A stretch of DNA of 10,169 nt from JAKALQ01 sp963978265 (lineage in GTDB: Bacteria; Actinomycetota; Actinomycetes; S36-B12; UBA5976), in assembly GCA_963978265.1 (NCBI GenBank), contig CAXBQV010000063.1, forward strand, positions 1 to 10,169. The letters run 5' to 3'. The translations under genes were made by a program, and so were the position numbers. Position 1 is the stretch's first letter. Each line of letters starts with the position of its first letter. Positions 1 to 7,263 of the stretch are shown here, piece by piece. The notes under the pieces were generated by a model. The model had not been told where the DNA came from. It did not search any database and saw nothing but the letters and a program-made list of their open reading frames with translations.

Positions 1-1
1 G

Positions 2-157
2 TACAGGGGAGTCCTCACTGCCGGCGCGCTGGCGGTCGTGCTCATCCTGGGGCTGATCACCTATTTCCTGTACGTGCGTTCCAAGGATGTCTTCACCACA
101 TTCGGCTGGGGATTCATCACGAACGTGCAGTGGATTCCCGACGACGGGAACACGATG
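2..157 (+). pseudogene. N-terminal fragment of a PstC-like phosphate ABC permease, fused to foreign sequence
   Basis: Reading from base 2, the plus strand encodes about 50 residues beginning YRGVLTAGALAVVLI. They form one hydrophobic helix (about residues 6-26), then a short stretch containing FITNVQW and IPDDGN. This helix, followed by an F-x-x-W-x-P patch, resembles the start of PstC, the inner-membrane permease of the high-affinity phosphate importer PstSCAB. The true start lies left of the window. In PstC the patch is normally followed by a glycine-rich segment and five more helices. Here the frame instead continues into the antisense strand of dinB after about base 150-157. The frame stays open to 961, but that part is not PstC. 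The PstC assignment is moderate because only the poorly conserved N-terminus is visible; PstA or another binding-protein-dependent permease is possible. Confidence 0.5.
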
Positions 158-1309
158 GTCCGCCGCTTCGTCGGCTTCCCGCCAGCCGCGCTCAGGCGTG
201 TCGAACGCCAACTGGTTGCTGCGCTCGTCCGAGGGGCGCAGCCCCTCCGCCCGGACGCCGACGAGTCGGATCCGCGCGCGCTGCAGATGCAGCGCGTCGT
301 ACAAGGCGCTCATCGTCGCGTAGACGTCGTGCGAGGTATCGGTGGCATCGGCCAGCGTCTTCGAGCGCGTGATCGTCGAGAAGTCGGCGAAGCGCACCTT
401 GAGCGTGAGCGTGCGTGCGATCACATTGTGCGCACGAAGTCGGCGCGCCACTTGTTCGCTCAGCGCGAGGAGCTCCCGCTTGATCTCCTCCGGATCGTCG
501 AGGTCGCGGGAGAAGGTCTGTTCGTTGCCGATGCTCCGCTCGGGCTCGTCTGCCTCCACTTCCCGATCATCGCGGCCCCACGCAAGTTCTGCGAAGTGCT
601 GCCCGTTTGCGACACCGAGCGCCCGCTCGAGCGTGGAGACCGGGGTATGCGCAAGGTCACCCACTGTGCGCAGTCCCAGTCGATGCAACTGCTCCTCGGT
701 CTTCGGTCCGACACCCCACAGCGCACCGACCGGCATCGGATGGAGGAATTCGACGACGCGGTCCGTCGGCACGATGAGCATGCCGTTCGGTTTCGCATTC
801 GTCGACGCGACTTTCGCGACGAACTTGTTCGCGGCGACACCGACCGAGCAGGTGATCGACTGCTCCTCCTCCACTCGGGCGCGGATCATCGCCGCGATCT
901 CGCTCGGTCGGCCGAGTCGGCGCACGGCACCGCTCACATCGAGGAACGCCTCGTCGAGTGACAGTGGCTCCACATACGGGGTGATGTCACGGAAGATCCC
1001 CATGACACCTTCGGACACCTCGGCGTAGCGGTCGTGGTGCGGCGCGATCACGACCGCCTGGGGGCACATGCGCTGTGCGCGCGACATCGGCATGGCTGCA
1101 TGCACACCGAAGGCACGGGCCTCGTACGTCGCCGAGAGCACGACGCCGCGTCCTGCGGAGCCGCCGATGATGACCGGCTTGCCCTTGAGTTCCGGCCGAT
1201 CGATGAGTTCGACCGATGCGTAGAACGCGTCCATGTCGACGTGCAGGATCGTGCACCCGGTGTCGTCGTCACCGAGATCGACCTTCTGTCCACGCGGACT
1301 GCGACTCAT
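2..1309 (-). CDS. dinB: DNA polymerase IV (Y-family, DinB), C-terminus replaced at the left junction
   Basis: This Y-family translesion polymerase copies past damaged bases at low fidelity. ATG at 1309 lies 9 bases after the dnaE2 stop, with AGGA from that stop region as a possible weak ribosome site. The first ~18 residues precede the conserved core. The palm motif HVDMDAFYASVE carries the first catalytic Asp (D25) and a tyrosine steric gate (Y30). The second motif LSLDEAFLD carries D119 and E120. The fingers include GRGVVLSATYEARAFGVHAA, and the helix-hairpin region reads GVGPKTEEQLHRLG (about 199-212). The little-finger domain runs from about 255 to 375, and NQLAF (365-369) resembles a sliding-clamp-binding motif. 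All catalytic residues are present, so this is not the inactive ImuB type. Family similarity ends near residue 384 (base ~158), just after ERGWREADEAAD. The remaining ~52 codons are the complement of the PstC-like fragment and stay open to the edge. The native last ~15-30 residues are missing. Confidence 0.93.
   Translation of the reverse strand, partial: MSRSPRGQKVDLGDDDTGCTILHVDMDAFYASVELIDRPELKGKPVIIGGSAGRGVVLSATYEARAFGVHAAMPMSRAQRMCPQAVVIAPHHDRYAEVSEGVMGIFRDITPYVEPLSLDEAFLDVSGAVRRLGRPSEIAAMIRARVEEEQSITCSVGVAANKFVAKVASTNAKPNGMLIVPTDRVVEFLHPMPVGALWGVGPKTEEQLHRLGLRTVGDLAHTPVSTLERALGVANGQHFAELAWGRDDREVEADEPERSIGNEQTFSRDLDDPEEIKRELLALSEQVARRLRAHNVIARTLTLKVRFADFSTITRSKTLADATDTSHDVYATMSALYDALHLQRARIRLVGVRAEGLRPSDERSNQLAFDTPERGWREADEAADHRVPVVGNPLHVRDESPAECGEDILGTHVQEIGDQPQDEHDRQRAGSEDSPV
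150..160. other. Chimeric junction between a PstC-like gene and dinB
   Basis: To the left, the plus strand reads as a permease N-terminus. To the right, the minus strand reads as the end of DinB. Both genes are cut short at the same place and face each other tail to tail, so neither has its natural 3' end. The exact breakpoint cannot be fixed better than about 150-160. An assembly or amplification chimera is likelier than a natural rearrangement, but the sequence alone does not decide. Confidence 0.65.
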
Positions 1310-1318
1310 AGTGGATTC

Positions 1319-4300
1319 CTACCACCCGCTGGAACCGGGACTCGTGTGCCACAACTTGCCGGGTGCACCTGCCGAAACGTCGTCGCCCGCCGGCTTGAGA
1401 TCGGCCCACGGCGATTGACGGAACCCGCTCGGATGCACCAGCACTCGGGCGCCGCGCTGCGTCATGCCGCCCGTGCGCACAATGACCGGCCGTGACGAAT
1501 GCGACGCCGCCGCACCCGCCACCATGTCGTCGTCATCCTCGAAGAACGGCACCGCATCCAGCAGCGCGGAAACCTCCTCGTTTCCTCCCGATAACCATGC
1601 ACGACGCACTTCCGCGAGATCCCAACAACCGGTTGCACGCACCGACACCCCCCGCGGACCCGTACGTCGCACAACACCGCGCACGAGCAGCAACCACGAA
1701 TGGAACAGTGTTGATGCGTACGGTCCTTGGGCATCCTCGAAGAAGGTGGCGTCGATCGGACCAGTGGCGTCGTCGAGCGTGAGGAACACGACGCGACGTC
1801 CGCTGCGCACCGGCGGTGTCTGTGTTGCTACTTTCACACCGGCAATGAGGATCTCCTGCTGCGATCGCGTCTTCAACAGATCCCGCGATCGCGTAACCCC
1901 GATCGCGTCGAGCACCGGTGTGTAGAAGTCGACGATATGGCGTGACACATCGAGCCCGAGCACATCGAGTTCGGCGCGCACCCGTTCGGATGCATCCATG
2001 TCCGGCAGTCCGGTGCGCAGCGGCACATCTGCCGGACCGCAGTCGAGCGTGAGTTGATCGACGGCCACCCGGCGGCTCTGCCACCGATCGAGATCCGCAA
2101 CGTGCAGCAGCAGGTCGCGGCGGTTCACGCCGTCACGACGCGGCCGTGGCGAAACACCGTGAACGGCGTCGAACGCGCCGGCCAGCACGAGGTTCTCCAC
2201 GACTGGTCGCGGTGTCCGTGTGCGCTGCCAGAAGTCGGAGAGACTGCGGTACGGCTGTCCCTGCACGATCGTGTCGAGCGCTTCCGCGTCGATCCCCTTA
2301 ACCTGCGACAACGCGATCCGGATACCGAGCACACCGTTGTCGCCCGGTTCAACGACGAACTCGGCGCGACTGCGATTGATGTCGAGACCAAGGATCGGCA
2401 CGTCGAAGTTGCGGGCGTCGTCGAGGATCAATCGCTTCGGATACATGCCGGGGTCGTGCGTGAGCACACCGGCGTAGAACGCCGCCGGATGGTGCGTCTT
2501 CAACCATGCGGATTGGTACGTGGGCACCGCAAATGCAGCCGCGTGCGCCTTGCAGAATCCGAAGGATGCGAATGCCCGCAGCACCTCCCACACCGCTTCC
2601 ACGGTTTCGAGTTCGTAGTCACGACGCAGTGCAGCGGGATAGAACCACGCGCGCACCTTCGGCTGCTTCTCCGGTGATCCCAATGCCCGACGCACTTCGT
2701 CTGCCTCCGCGAGCGAGATGCCGGTGCACACCGAGATCATCCGGATCACCTGCTCGTGGAACACGACGACACCGAACGTCTCCTGCAATGCAGGCTTGAG
2801 GCTCGGGTGGGGATAGACAGGTGCAGACCATCCCTGGCGCGCGCGGAGGAACGGGGTCACCATGTCGCTCTTCACCGGACCGGGCCGGAACAGTGAGATG
2901 TCGACGATCAGGTCGTGGAAGGTCTCGGGTGCGAACTTCCCCACCAACTCGCGTTGCCCCGGTGATTCGATCTGGAAGCAGCCGAGTGTCCGGGTGGACT
3001 GGATGAGTTCGAAGGTCTGCGGATCGTCGAACGGGACGGCGTCGAGTTCCACCTGCTCACCGCTCACGCGTTCGATCTCCGACAGTGCATGTGCCATCGC
3101 CGACTGCATCCGGATACCGAGCACGTCGAGTTTCAGCAGTCCGAGGGTTTCGACGTCGTCCTTGTCGAACTGGCTCATCGGATAGTCCGCAGCACTCGCC
3201 TGGATCGGCGTGCGGTCGCGCAGGGTGGCGTCGGAGAGCAGCACGCCGCATGGATGCAGCGCAATGTGTCGCGGCAAGCGGTCGAGGCCTTCGACGAGGT
3301 CGAGCAACTCATCGAGCCTCCCCTGCGCTGCGAGTTTGCCGATGCCGGTGCGCCGTAGTTCCGGCAACTCCTGCAACGCCGTGCGCGCATTGCTGGCACG
3401 AATGTGCGGGAACGCCTTCGCGAGTACGTCGATCTCGCTGCGCGGCAATCCGAGCGCCGCACCGACGTCGCGCACGGCATGACGGACGCGGTAGGTCTCC
3501 ATCATCGACACCGATGCGACACGTGCAGCGCCGAAACGTTCGAAGATGAGGTCGTAGGCATCGAGCCGGCGCGCCGATTCGACGTCGATGTCGATGTCCG
3601 GCAGTGCACGACGCAGTGGCGTGAGGAAACGTTCCATCAACAAACCGTGTTCCAAGGGATTCATCACCGCGATGTCGAGGAGATGGTTGATGAACGAACC
3701 CGCACCCGAACCACGTGCCGCAACCCGGATGCCCGCGCCGCGGATGTCCTGCACCACTTGTCCGACAGTGAGGAAGTAGGTGGCGAACCCGAGGGTGGCG
3801 ATCGTGGTGAGCTCGGCGTCGAAACGCTCGCGGATTACTGGATCGGTGGGCATGTATCCCTTGCGCAGCAGCGCCTCCTCGCAACGCGAACGCAACACGA
3901 CGTCGGCAACCGCCGCTTCGGCCGCCAATTCGCGCGCGGAGCGATGCGTTTCCATCGGTCGGTCCCAGGCGACACTCCATGCGTCGTCGGAAGTGGAACC
4001 ACTATCCGCAGACACGCCACCGGTGTTGCCGCGCAGGATGACGTCGAGTTCCGGCAGATGGATCTCGCCAAGGCCGGCATGCCGCTGTGGATCCAGTACA
4101 CATCGCGCAGCAAGTGCGTTCGTCGATTCGATGAGGCGCATCGCAGCGCTGTGGCTCGCCGAGGAGTGCACGTCGCCACCGGCGGCGTCGGCGATCTCTT
4201 CCGCGATCTGCCACATCTGCTCCGACGACTTCAGGTAGCCCTCGGCATTCGAACGGTCGAGGTGGCGCGCATCGAGCGGTACCAGCCGCCGGACCGCGTC

Positions 4301-5035
4301 GAGCACATCGACCGTCCGCGCGCCTGCGGGCTCGACATGGCGCACGGCATTCGTGAGCACGACGCCGACGCGCTCATCCGCTGCGAATTGCCACATCCGC
4401 GCAGCAAGTACCGTGGAGTACGACTGTCCGCGCTGTGCAGTGCCGTTGATATCACTGGCCGCCGCCTGCGGTTCACGGCTCCGGTGCGACACCAGTTCGA
4501 CCACGATCTCCGCTCCTGTCCGCCGCCACTGCGCAAGCAGTGCCTGCGCACGATCGGGACGACGCGCCGCAATCGCTGCACCGACATCGGATTGCGGCCC
4601 GAGCAGGATCGTGAGTCCGCCGTCGATGACAAGTTCATTGATCCGACGGAAATGGTGCAGCGACAATCCGTAATCGACGCCGATCTCGTGCAGCACGGAT
4701 GTCAATCGGCACAGTCCGGCCCAACCGCCGCGACCGCGTGCCAGCACTGTGACGCGAGCAAGATTCGGATCGCGGTATGCACCGCCCCGTGCAGGAGTGC
4801 TGGCTGCAACCATCGCCTGTTCGGCAGAAAGTGGCAGATCGACACCGACAACTGCTCCGATGCCTGCATCCTGTGCGGCCTGGATGAAGCGCACTGCGCC
4901 CGACATGCCATCGCGATCAGTCAGGGCCACCGCCGGTTGACCGTGCGCAGCTGCCGCAGCGACGAGTGCAGCAGGCGTATCGGCGCCGTGCCGCAACGAG
5001 AATCCGGACGCAACATGGAGATGGACGAAGGACAT
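1319..5035 (-). CDS. dnaE2: Error-prone DNA polymerase III alpha subunit, DnaE2 type (actinobacterial)
   Basis: This is a C-family replicative-type polymerase of the damage-inducible, error-prone branch. At 1238 residues it looks complete. Domains in order: a PHP domain (about 1-250) opening FVHLHVASGFSLRHG; a palm with RGSGAGSF (441-448), the catalytic pair in PDIDID (D482 and D484) and the third Asp in LGLLKLD (D637); then ESPGQRELVG (690-699) and SLFRPGPVKSDM (714-725); fingers with GFCKAHAAAFAVPTYQSAW (826-844); a helix-hairpin-helix near 905-925; and an OB fold (about 1060-1140). The ESPGQRELVG segment and the C-terminus ending KLWHTSPGSSGW match my recollection of the Streptomyces DnaE2 branch rather than mycobacterial ImuC. 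The PHP metal site is degenerate: TDRD (39-42) replaces the usual TDHG, and TNAVRH (228-233) replaces TNDVHY, so proofreading there is unlikely. It starts 15 bases after the DUF6504 stop and is followed 9 bases later by dinB, making one operon. Confidence 0.95.
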   Translation of the reverse strand: MSFVHLHVASGFSLRHGADTPAALVAAAAAHGQPAVALTDRDGMSGAVRFIQAAQDAGIGAVVGVDLPLSAEQAMVAASTPARGGAYRDPNLARVTVLARGRGGWAGLCRLTSVLHEIGVDYGLSLHHFRRINELVIDGGLTILLGPQSDVGAAIAARRPDRAQALLAQWRRTGAEIVVELVSHRSREPQAAASDINGTAQRGQSYSTVLAARMWQFAADERVGVVLTNAVRHVEPAGARTVDVLDAVRRLVPLDARHLDRSNAEGYLKSSEQMWQIAEEIADAAGGDVHSSASHSAAMRLIESTNALAARCVLDPQRHAGLGEIHLPELDVILRGNTGGVSADSGSTSDDAWSVAWDRPMETHRSARELAAEAAVADVVLRSRCEEALLRKGYMPTDPVIRERFDAELTTIATLGFATYFLTVGQVVQDIRGAGIRVAARGSGAGSFINHLLDIAVMNPLEHGLLMERFLTPLRRALPDIDIDVESARRLDAYDLIFERFGAARVASVSMMETYRVRHAVRDVGAALGLPRSEIDVLAKAFPHIRASNARTALQELPELRRTGIGKLAAQGRLDELLDLVEGLDRLPRHIALHPCGVLLSDATLRDRTPIQASAADYPMSQFDKDDVETLGLLKLDVLGIRMQSAMAHALSEIERVSGEQVELDAVPFDDPQTFELIQSTRTLGCFQIESPGQRELVGKFAPETFHDLIVDISLFRPGPVKSDMVTPFLRARQGWSAPVYPHPSLKPALQETFGVVVFHEQVIRMISVCTGISLAEADEVRRALGSPEKQPKVRAWFYPAALRRDYELETVEAVWEVLRAFASFGFCKAHAAAFAVPTYQSAWLKTHHPAAFYAGVLTHDPGMYPKRLILDDARNFDVPILGLDINRSRAEFVVEPGDNGVLGIRIALSQVKGIDAEALDTIVQGQPYRSLSDFWQRTRTPRPVVENLVLAGAFDAVHGVSPRPRRDGVNRRDLLLHVADLDRWQSRRVAVDQLTLDCGPADVPLRTGLPDMDASERVRAELDVLGLDVSRHIVDFYTPVLDAIGVTRSRDLLKTRSQQEILIAGVKVATQTPPVRSGRRVVFLTLDDATGPIDATFFEDAQGPYASTLFHSWLLLVRGVVRRTGPRGVSVRATGCWDLAEVRRAWLSGGNEEVSALLDAVPFFEDDDDMVAGAAASHSSRPVIVRTGGMTQRGARVLVHPSGFRQSPWADLKPAGDDVSAGAPGKLWHTSPGSSGW

Positions 5036-5050
5036 GCGTATCCGTCCGCG

Positions 5051-5344
5051 TCAGTCCGCAAGCCGGACGAGCGACCAGTGGTCGACCTCGGTGTCGTGTA
5101 CGAGATCGACGATGATGCTCCCGTGCGTACCGCGCACTTCGACGCGCCACACCGCACATGACAGTGGAATGCGTTCGGCCGTGCTCACGCCGACACGCTG
5201 CGCAACGGATTTCCACCATGCGCCGGATTCAATCCAATGCCCGAGCACCACTTGGACGAGGTACGTGCGATCGCGCCATCGCAGTCGGTGCGGCACTCCG
5301 TTTACGGCAGTGACGGTGAGCGTGCCGGGTGGACGTTTTGTCAT
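5051..5344 (-). CDS. DUF6504 family small protein, first gene of the SOS polymerase operon
   Basis: This 97-residue protein is of unknown function. It resembles DUF6504, a family I recall next to Y-family polymerase and DnaE2 genes in actinobacteria. Visible hallmarks are VPHRLRWRDRTYLVQVVLGH (17-36), GAWW (41-44), the strand AVWRVEVRG (64-72) and a final HWSLVRLAD, compatible with a small beta-rich fold. No catalytic motif, signal peptide or membrane segment is seen. I chose ATG at 5344 because similarity starts soon after it and a GTGGGGTG stretch lies just upstream. The same frame is open back to a GTG at 5470, but those extra 42 residues are low-complexity and look unrelated. The stop is 15 bases before dnaE2, so co-transcription is likely. 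Inference: an accessory or regulatory partner of the translesion polymerases. Confidence 0.8.
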   Translation of the reverse strand: MTKRPPGTLTVTAVNGVPHRLRWRDRTYLVQVVLGHWIESGAWWKSVAQRVGVSTAERIPLSCAVWRVEVRGTHGSIIVDLVHDTEVDHWSLVRLAD

Positions 5345-5549
5345 CGCACACCCCACTGCCCACTCGCCCCACCGCGATGCGGTGGCTCCTGCCGTCCACG
5401 GAGTGGAAGGCCGGCGTCGGGAGGCGTCGCCGGACTGGCCCGGGCGTGGTGTCGAGGCACGCGGGTCCACCCCAAGGCTGGCCGCTGGAGGGGCACCGAA
5501 CAGCCCGGATCAGGGGGTTCCGAGCGTGATTTCCCTCAGGAAGAGCGGC

Positions 5550-5579
5550 CAGCCATTCGAACATTTGTTCGAATGGCTG
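5550..5579 (-). promoter_or_regulatory. SOS box (LexA operator) within a 30-base perfect inverted repeat
   Basis: The core TCGAAC-ATTT-GTTCGA (5557-5572) matches the established actinobacterial/mycobacterial LexA consensus TCGAAC-N4-GTTCGA exactly. The symmetry continues outward: CAGCCAT on the left (5550-5556) pairs with ATGGCTG on the right (5573-5579), giving 13-base arms around a 4-base spacer. It lies 206 bases upstream of the DUF6504 start and just downstream of a candidate -35/-10. LexA bound here should block transcription of DUF6504-dnaE2-dinB until DNA damage triggers its self-cleavage. Confidence 0.9.
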
Positions 5580-5580
5580 T

Positions 5581-5609
5581 AGTGAACCATCGGGGTCTGA
5601 CAGTGTCAA
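5581..5609 (-). promoter_or_regulatory. Candidate -35/-10 promoter of the SOS operon
   Basis: On the minus strand TTGACA (5609-5604) is a perfect -35 match. After a 17-base spacer comes TTCACT (5586-5581), a weak -10. Transcription would start inside or at the edge of the SOS palindrome immediately downstream, a common arrangement for LexA-repressed promoters. A weak -10 fits a tightly repressed promoter. No start-site data are available. Confidence 0.5.
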
Positions 5610-5645
5610 CGGCCGGTGCGGATGCCCCTATCCGACGACTCCCGG

Positions 5646-6392
5646 CTACAGCCGTCCTGCGTCCTTGATCGACCGGAGGAAGTCCTGCAATTCCGGGGTC
5701 TGCGGAGCCCCGATGACCTGCGCCGGAACGCCACATTCCAGCAACACACCGTGGTGCAGGAAGCCGACCTGGTCAGCAACACGCAGCGCAAAGCCCATCT
5801 CGTGCGTTGCGACCAACATCGTCATGCCCTCGTGCTTGAGCTCGGCGACAAGTGCAAGGACCTCCGCCACCAGCACCGGATCAAGCGCACTCGTGACTTC
5901 GTCCAGCAACAACAGCCGCGGGTTCGTTGCGAGCGCACGCAGGATGGCGACGCGTTGTTGCTGCCCGCCACTGAGCCGATCCGGGAAGTCCTGCGCCTTG
6001 GCCGAAAGACCGAATCGCTCGAGCAGTTCCATGGCCCGTTGTGTTGCGACGTCGGCGTTGACTCCGTGCACCACTCGCGGCGCCAGCGTGATGTTGTCCA
6101 ATACCGACAAGTGGGGAAAGAGATTGAGTTGCTGGAAGACGGTGCCAATTCGTTTGCGCACCGCGTCGGCATCGACGGCCGGCGCCGTGATGTCATCGCC
6201 GTCCAACAGAATGCGACCATCGTCGACGTCCTCGAGCAGGTTCACGCAGCGAAGCAACGTCGATTTGCCGGACCCCGAAGCACCGATGAGCACCGTCACC
6301 GTGTGTTCCTCGAGCGCGAGCGAAAGATCGCGAAGCACGATTTCGCTACCGAAAGACTTCCGAAGGTTCTCGAGCTGTAGGACCGAACTCAC
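5646..6392 (-). CDS. Polar amino-acid ABC transporter, ATP-binding protein (GlnQ/HisP type)
   Basis: This 248-residue ATPase powers amino-acid import from the cytoplasmic face of the membrane. Walker A is GASGSGKST (37-45), the Q-loop VFQQLNLFPHLSV (85-97), the ABC signature LSGGQQQRVAI (140-150), Walker B LLLLDE (160-165), the D-loop SALDP (168-172) and the switch histidine THEMGFA (196-202). GTG at 6392 is chosen because it overlaps the permease stop as GTGA, the usual tight coupling, and because VLQLENLRKSFG is the normal N-terminus. The frame is open further upstream to 6992, but that part is antisense shadow of the permease. Length is typical (about 240-255). The substrate cannot be told from the ATPase. 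Confidence 0.93.
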   Translation of the reverse strand: MSSVLQLENLRKSFGSEIVLRDLSLALEEHTVTVLIGASGSGKSTLLRCVNLLEDVDDGRILLDGDDITAPAVDADAVRKRIGTVFQQLNLFPHLSVLDNITLAPRVVHGVNADVATQRAMELLERFGLSAKAQDFPDRLSGGQQQRVAILRALATNPRLLLLDEVTSALDPVLVAEVLALVAELKHEGMTMLVATHEMGFALRVADQVGFLHHGVLLECGVPAQVIGAPQTPELQDFLRSIKDAGRL

Positions 6393-7249
6393 GACGCACT
6401 CGCTCGCTGTTGACGGTCTATCCGAACGGAAACGGCATCCGCGAACCGTGCCATCGGGATCGTCAGCAGGACGAACACAACGCCGGCGGTGACGTAGGGA
6501 GTGAAGTTGAATGACGTCGCGGTAATGATGCCCGCCGCCTTGATCGCGTCGATTGCACCGAGTACCGAGATGAGGCCCGAATCCTTCTGCAGCGACACCA
6601 AGTCGTTGAGCAACGGAGGGATGACCCGGCGGATCGCCTGCGGCAGCACGACGTACCGGGTTGTCTGGGTCGGCGTCATACCCAGTGCACGGGCAGCCAT
6701 TCGCTGCGTGGGGTGCACGCTCTCGATGCCCGCTCGCAAGACCTCGGCCACGTACGCGCTGTAGGTCAGCACCAGCGCCGCGGACCCCCAGACCACGACC
6801 GAATTCGTGAGTCCGCCGATCCTGAGCGCAGGCACCCCGAGGCCCAGCAGCAAGATCACGAGCAGCAGCGGCAGGCCGCGGAACACATCGGTGTATGCCG
6901 CGCTCAGGATGCGCAGTGGGAACAGGATCGGTGACCGCGACGTGCGCGCAACCGCGAGTGCCAGACCGATCGCAAGGATGAGGATCTCGCACACGACCAT
7001 GACCCGCAGGTTCAGCCAGAGTCCTCGCAGCACCTCGGGCAGCGCCGTTGCCGCGTATTCGTACGAGAAGAACGAAACCTGCACACGATCCCAGCCGGGC
7101 GCGCTCGTGACGGCGACGTAGAGCAGCAGCGACACGCCTGCCGTACTGATGGCGGCGACAACCGCGGATTTCCGAGCCGCACGTCGACGTGCCGCCTCCC
7201 GCTCCAACCGGAGGGGAGACGGCACGTACGCCGCGTGACTATCGGTCAT
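6389..7249 (-). CDS. Polar amino-acid ABC transporter, permease (HisM/GlnP type)
   Basis: This 286-residue membrane protein is the likely translocation subunit. A charged N-terminus (13-27) is followed by a helix at about 28-48, then a periplasmic stretch (50-70). Further helices are near 83-101, 123-143, 150-166 and 250-270. The cytoplasmic EAA loop, which contacts the ATPase, is clear at about 168-205: AEVLRAGIESVHPTQRMAAR, then ALGM and VLPQAIRRVIPPL. NDLVSLQKDSGL (215-226) is typical of the HisM/GlnP family. ATG at 7249 lies 14 bases after the binding-protein stop, with no obvious Shine-Dalgarno, and the gene overlaps the ATPase gene by four bases. Only one permease gene is present, so a homodimer is likely. 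Confidence 0.92.
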   Translation of the reverse strand: MTDSHAAYVPSPLRLEREAARRRAARKSAVVAAISTAGVSLLLYVAVTSAPGWDRVQVSFFSYEYAATALPEVLRGLWLNLRVMVVCEILILAIGLALAVARTSRSPILFPLRILSAAYTDVFRGLPLLLVILLLGLGVPALRIGGLTNSVVVWGSAALVLTYSAYVAEVLRAGIESVHPTQRMAARALGMTPTQTTRYVVLPQAIRRVIPPLLNDLVSLQKDSGLISVLGAIDAIKAAGIITATSFNFTPYVTAGVVFVLLTIPMARFADAVSVRIDRQQRASAS

Positions 7250-7263
7250 CGACTATTCGATGA

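Larger units (their letters stand above)
5345..5645. other. 301-base intergenic region holding the SOS promoter and a long leader
   Basis: This gap separates the stop of the ABC ATPase gene from the chosen DUF6504 start, both on the minus strand. It contains the LexA operator and a candidate promoter at its right end. That leaves about 200 bases of leader before DUF6504. No convincing rho-independent terminator (stem plus T-run) is seen after the ATPase gene. A minus-strand frame with an ATG at 5564, inside the operator, is open into DUF6504, but I could not recognise its product. No tRNA or repeat was seen. Confidence 0.6.

Noticed and set aside
38..961. A 307-codon plus-strand frame starting with a membrane helix
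   Set aside because: Only its first ~40 codons are protein-like (PstC-like). The rest is the antisense of dinB across the chimeric junction.
3520..3545. SOS-box-like CGAAACGTTCGAAG inside dnaE2
   Set aside because: The half-site spacing does not fit TCGAAC-N4-GTTCGA, and it lies within coding sequence.
3404..5161. A 585-codon open frame on the plus strand opposite dnaE2
   Set aside because: It lies wholly antisense to a clear polymerase, with no recognisable domain. Long antisense frames are expected in GC-rich coding DNA.
6393..6992. Upstream extension of the ABC ATPase frame
   Set aside because: It overlaps the permease gene on the same strand in another frame. The GTG at 6392, overlapping the permease stop, gives a normal-length ATPase.
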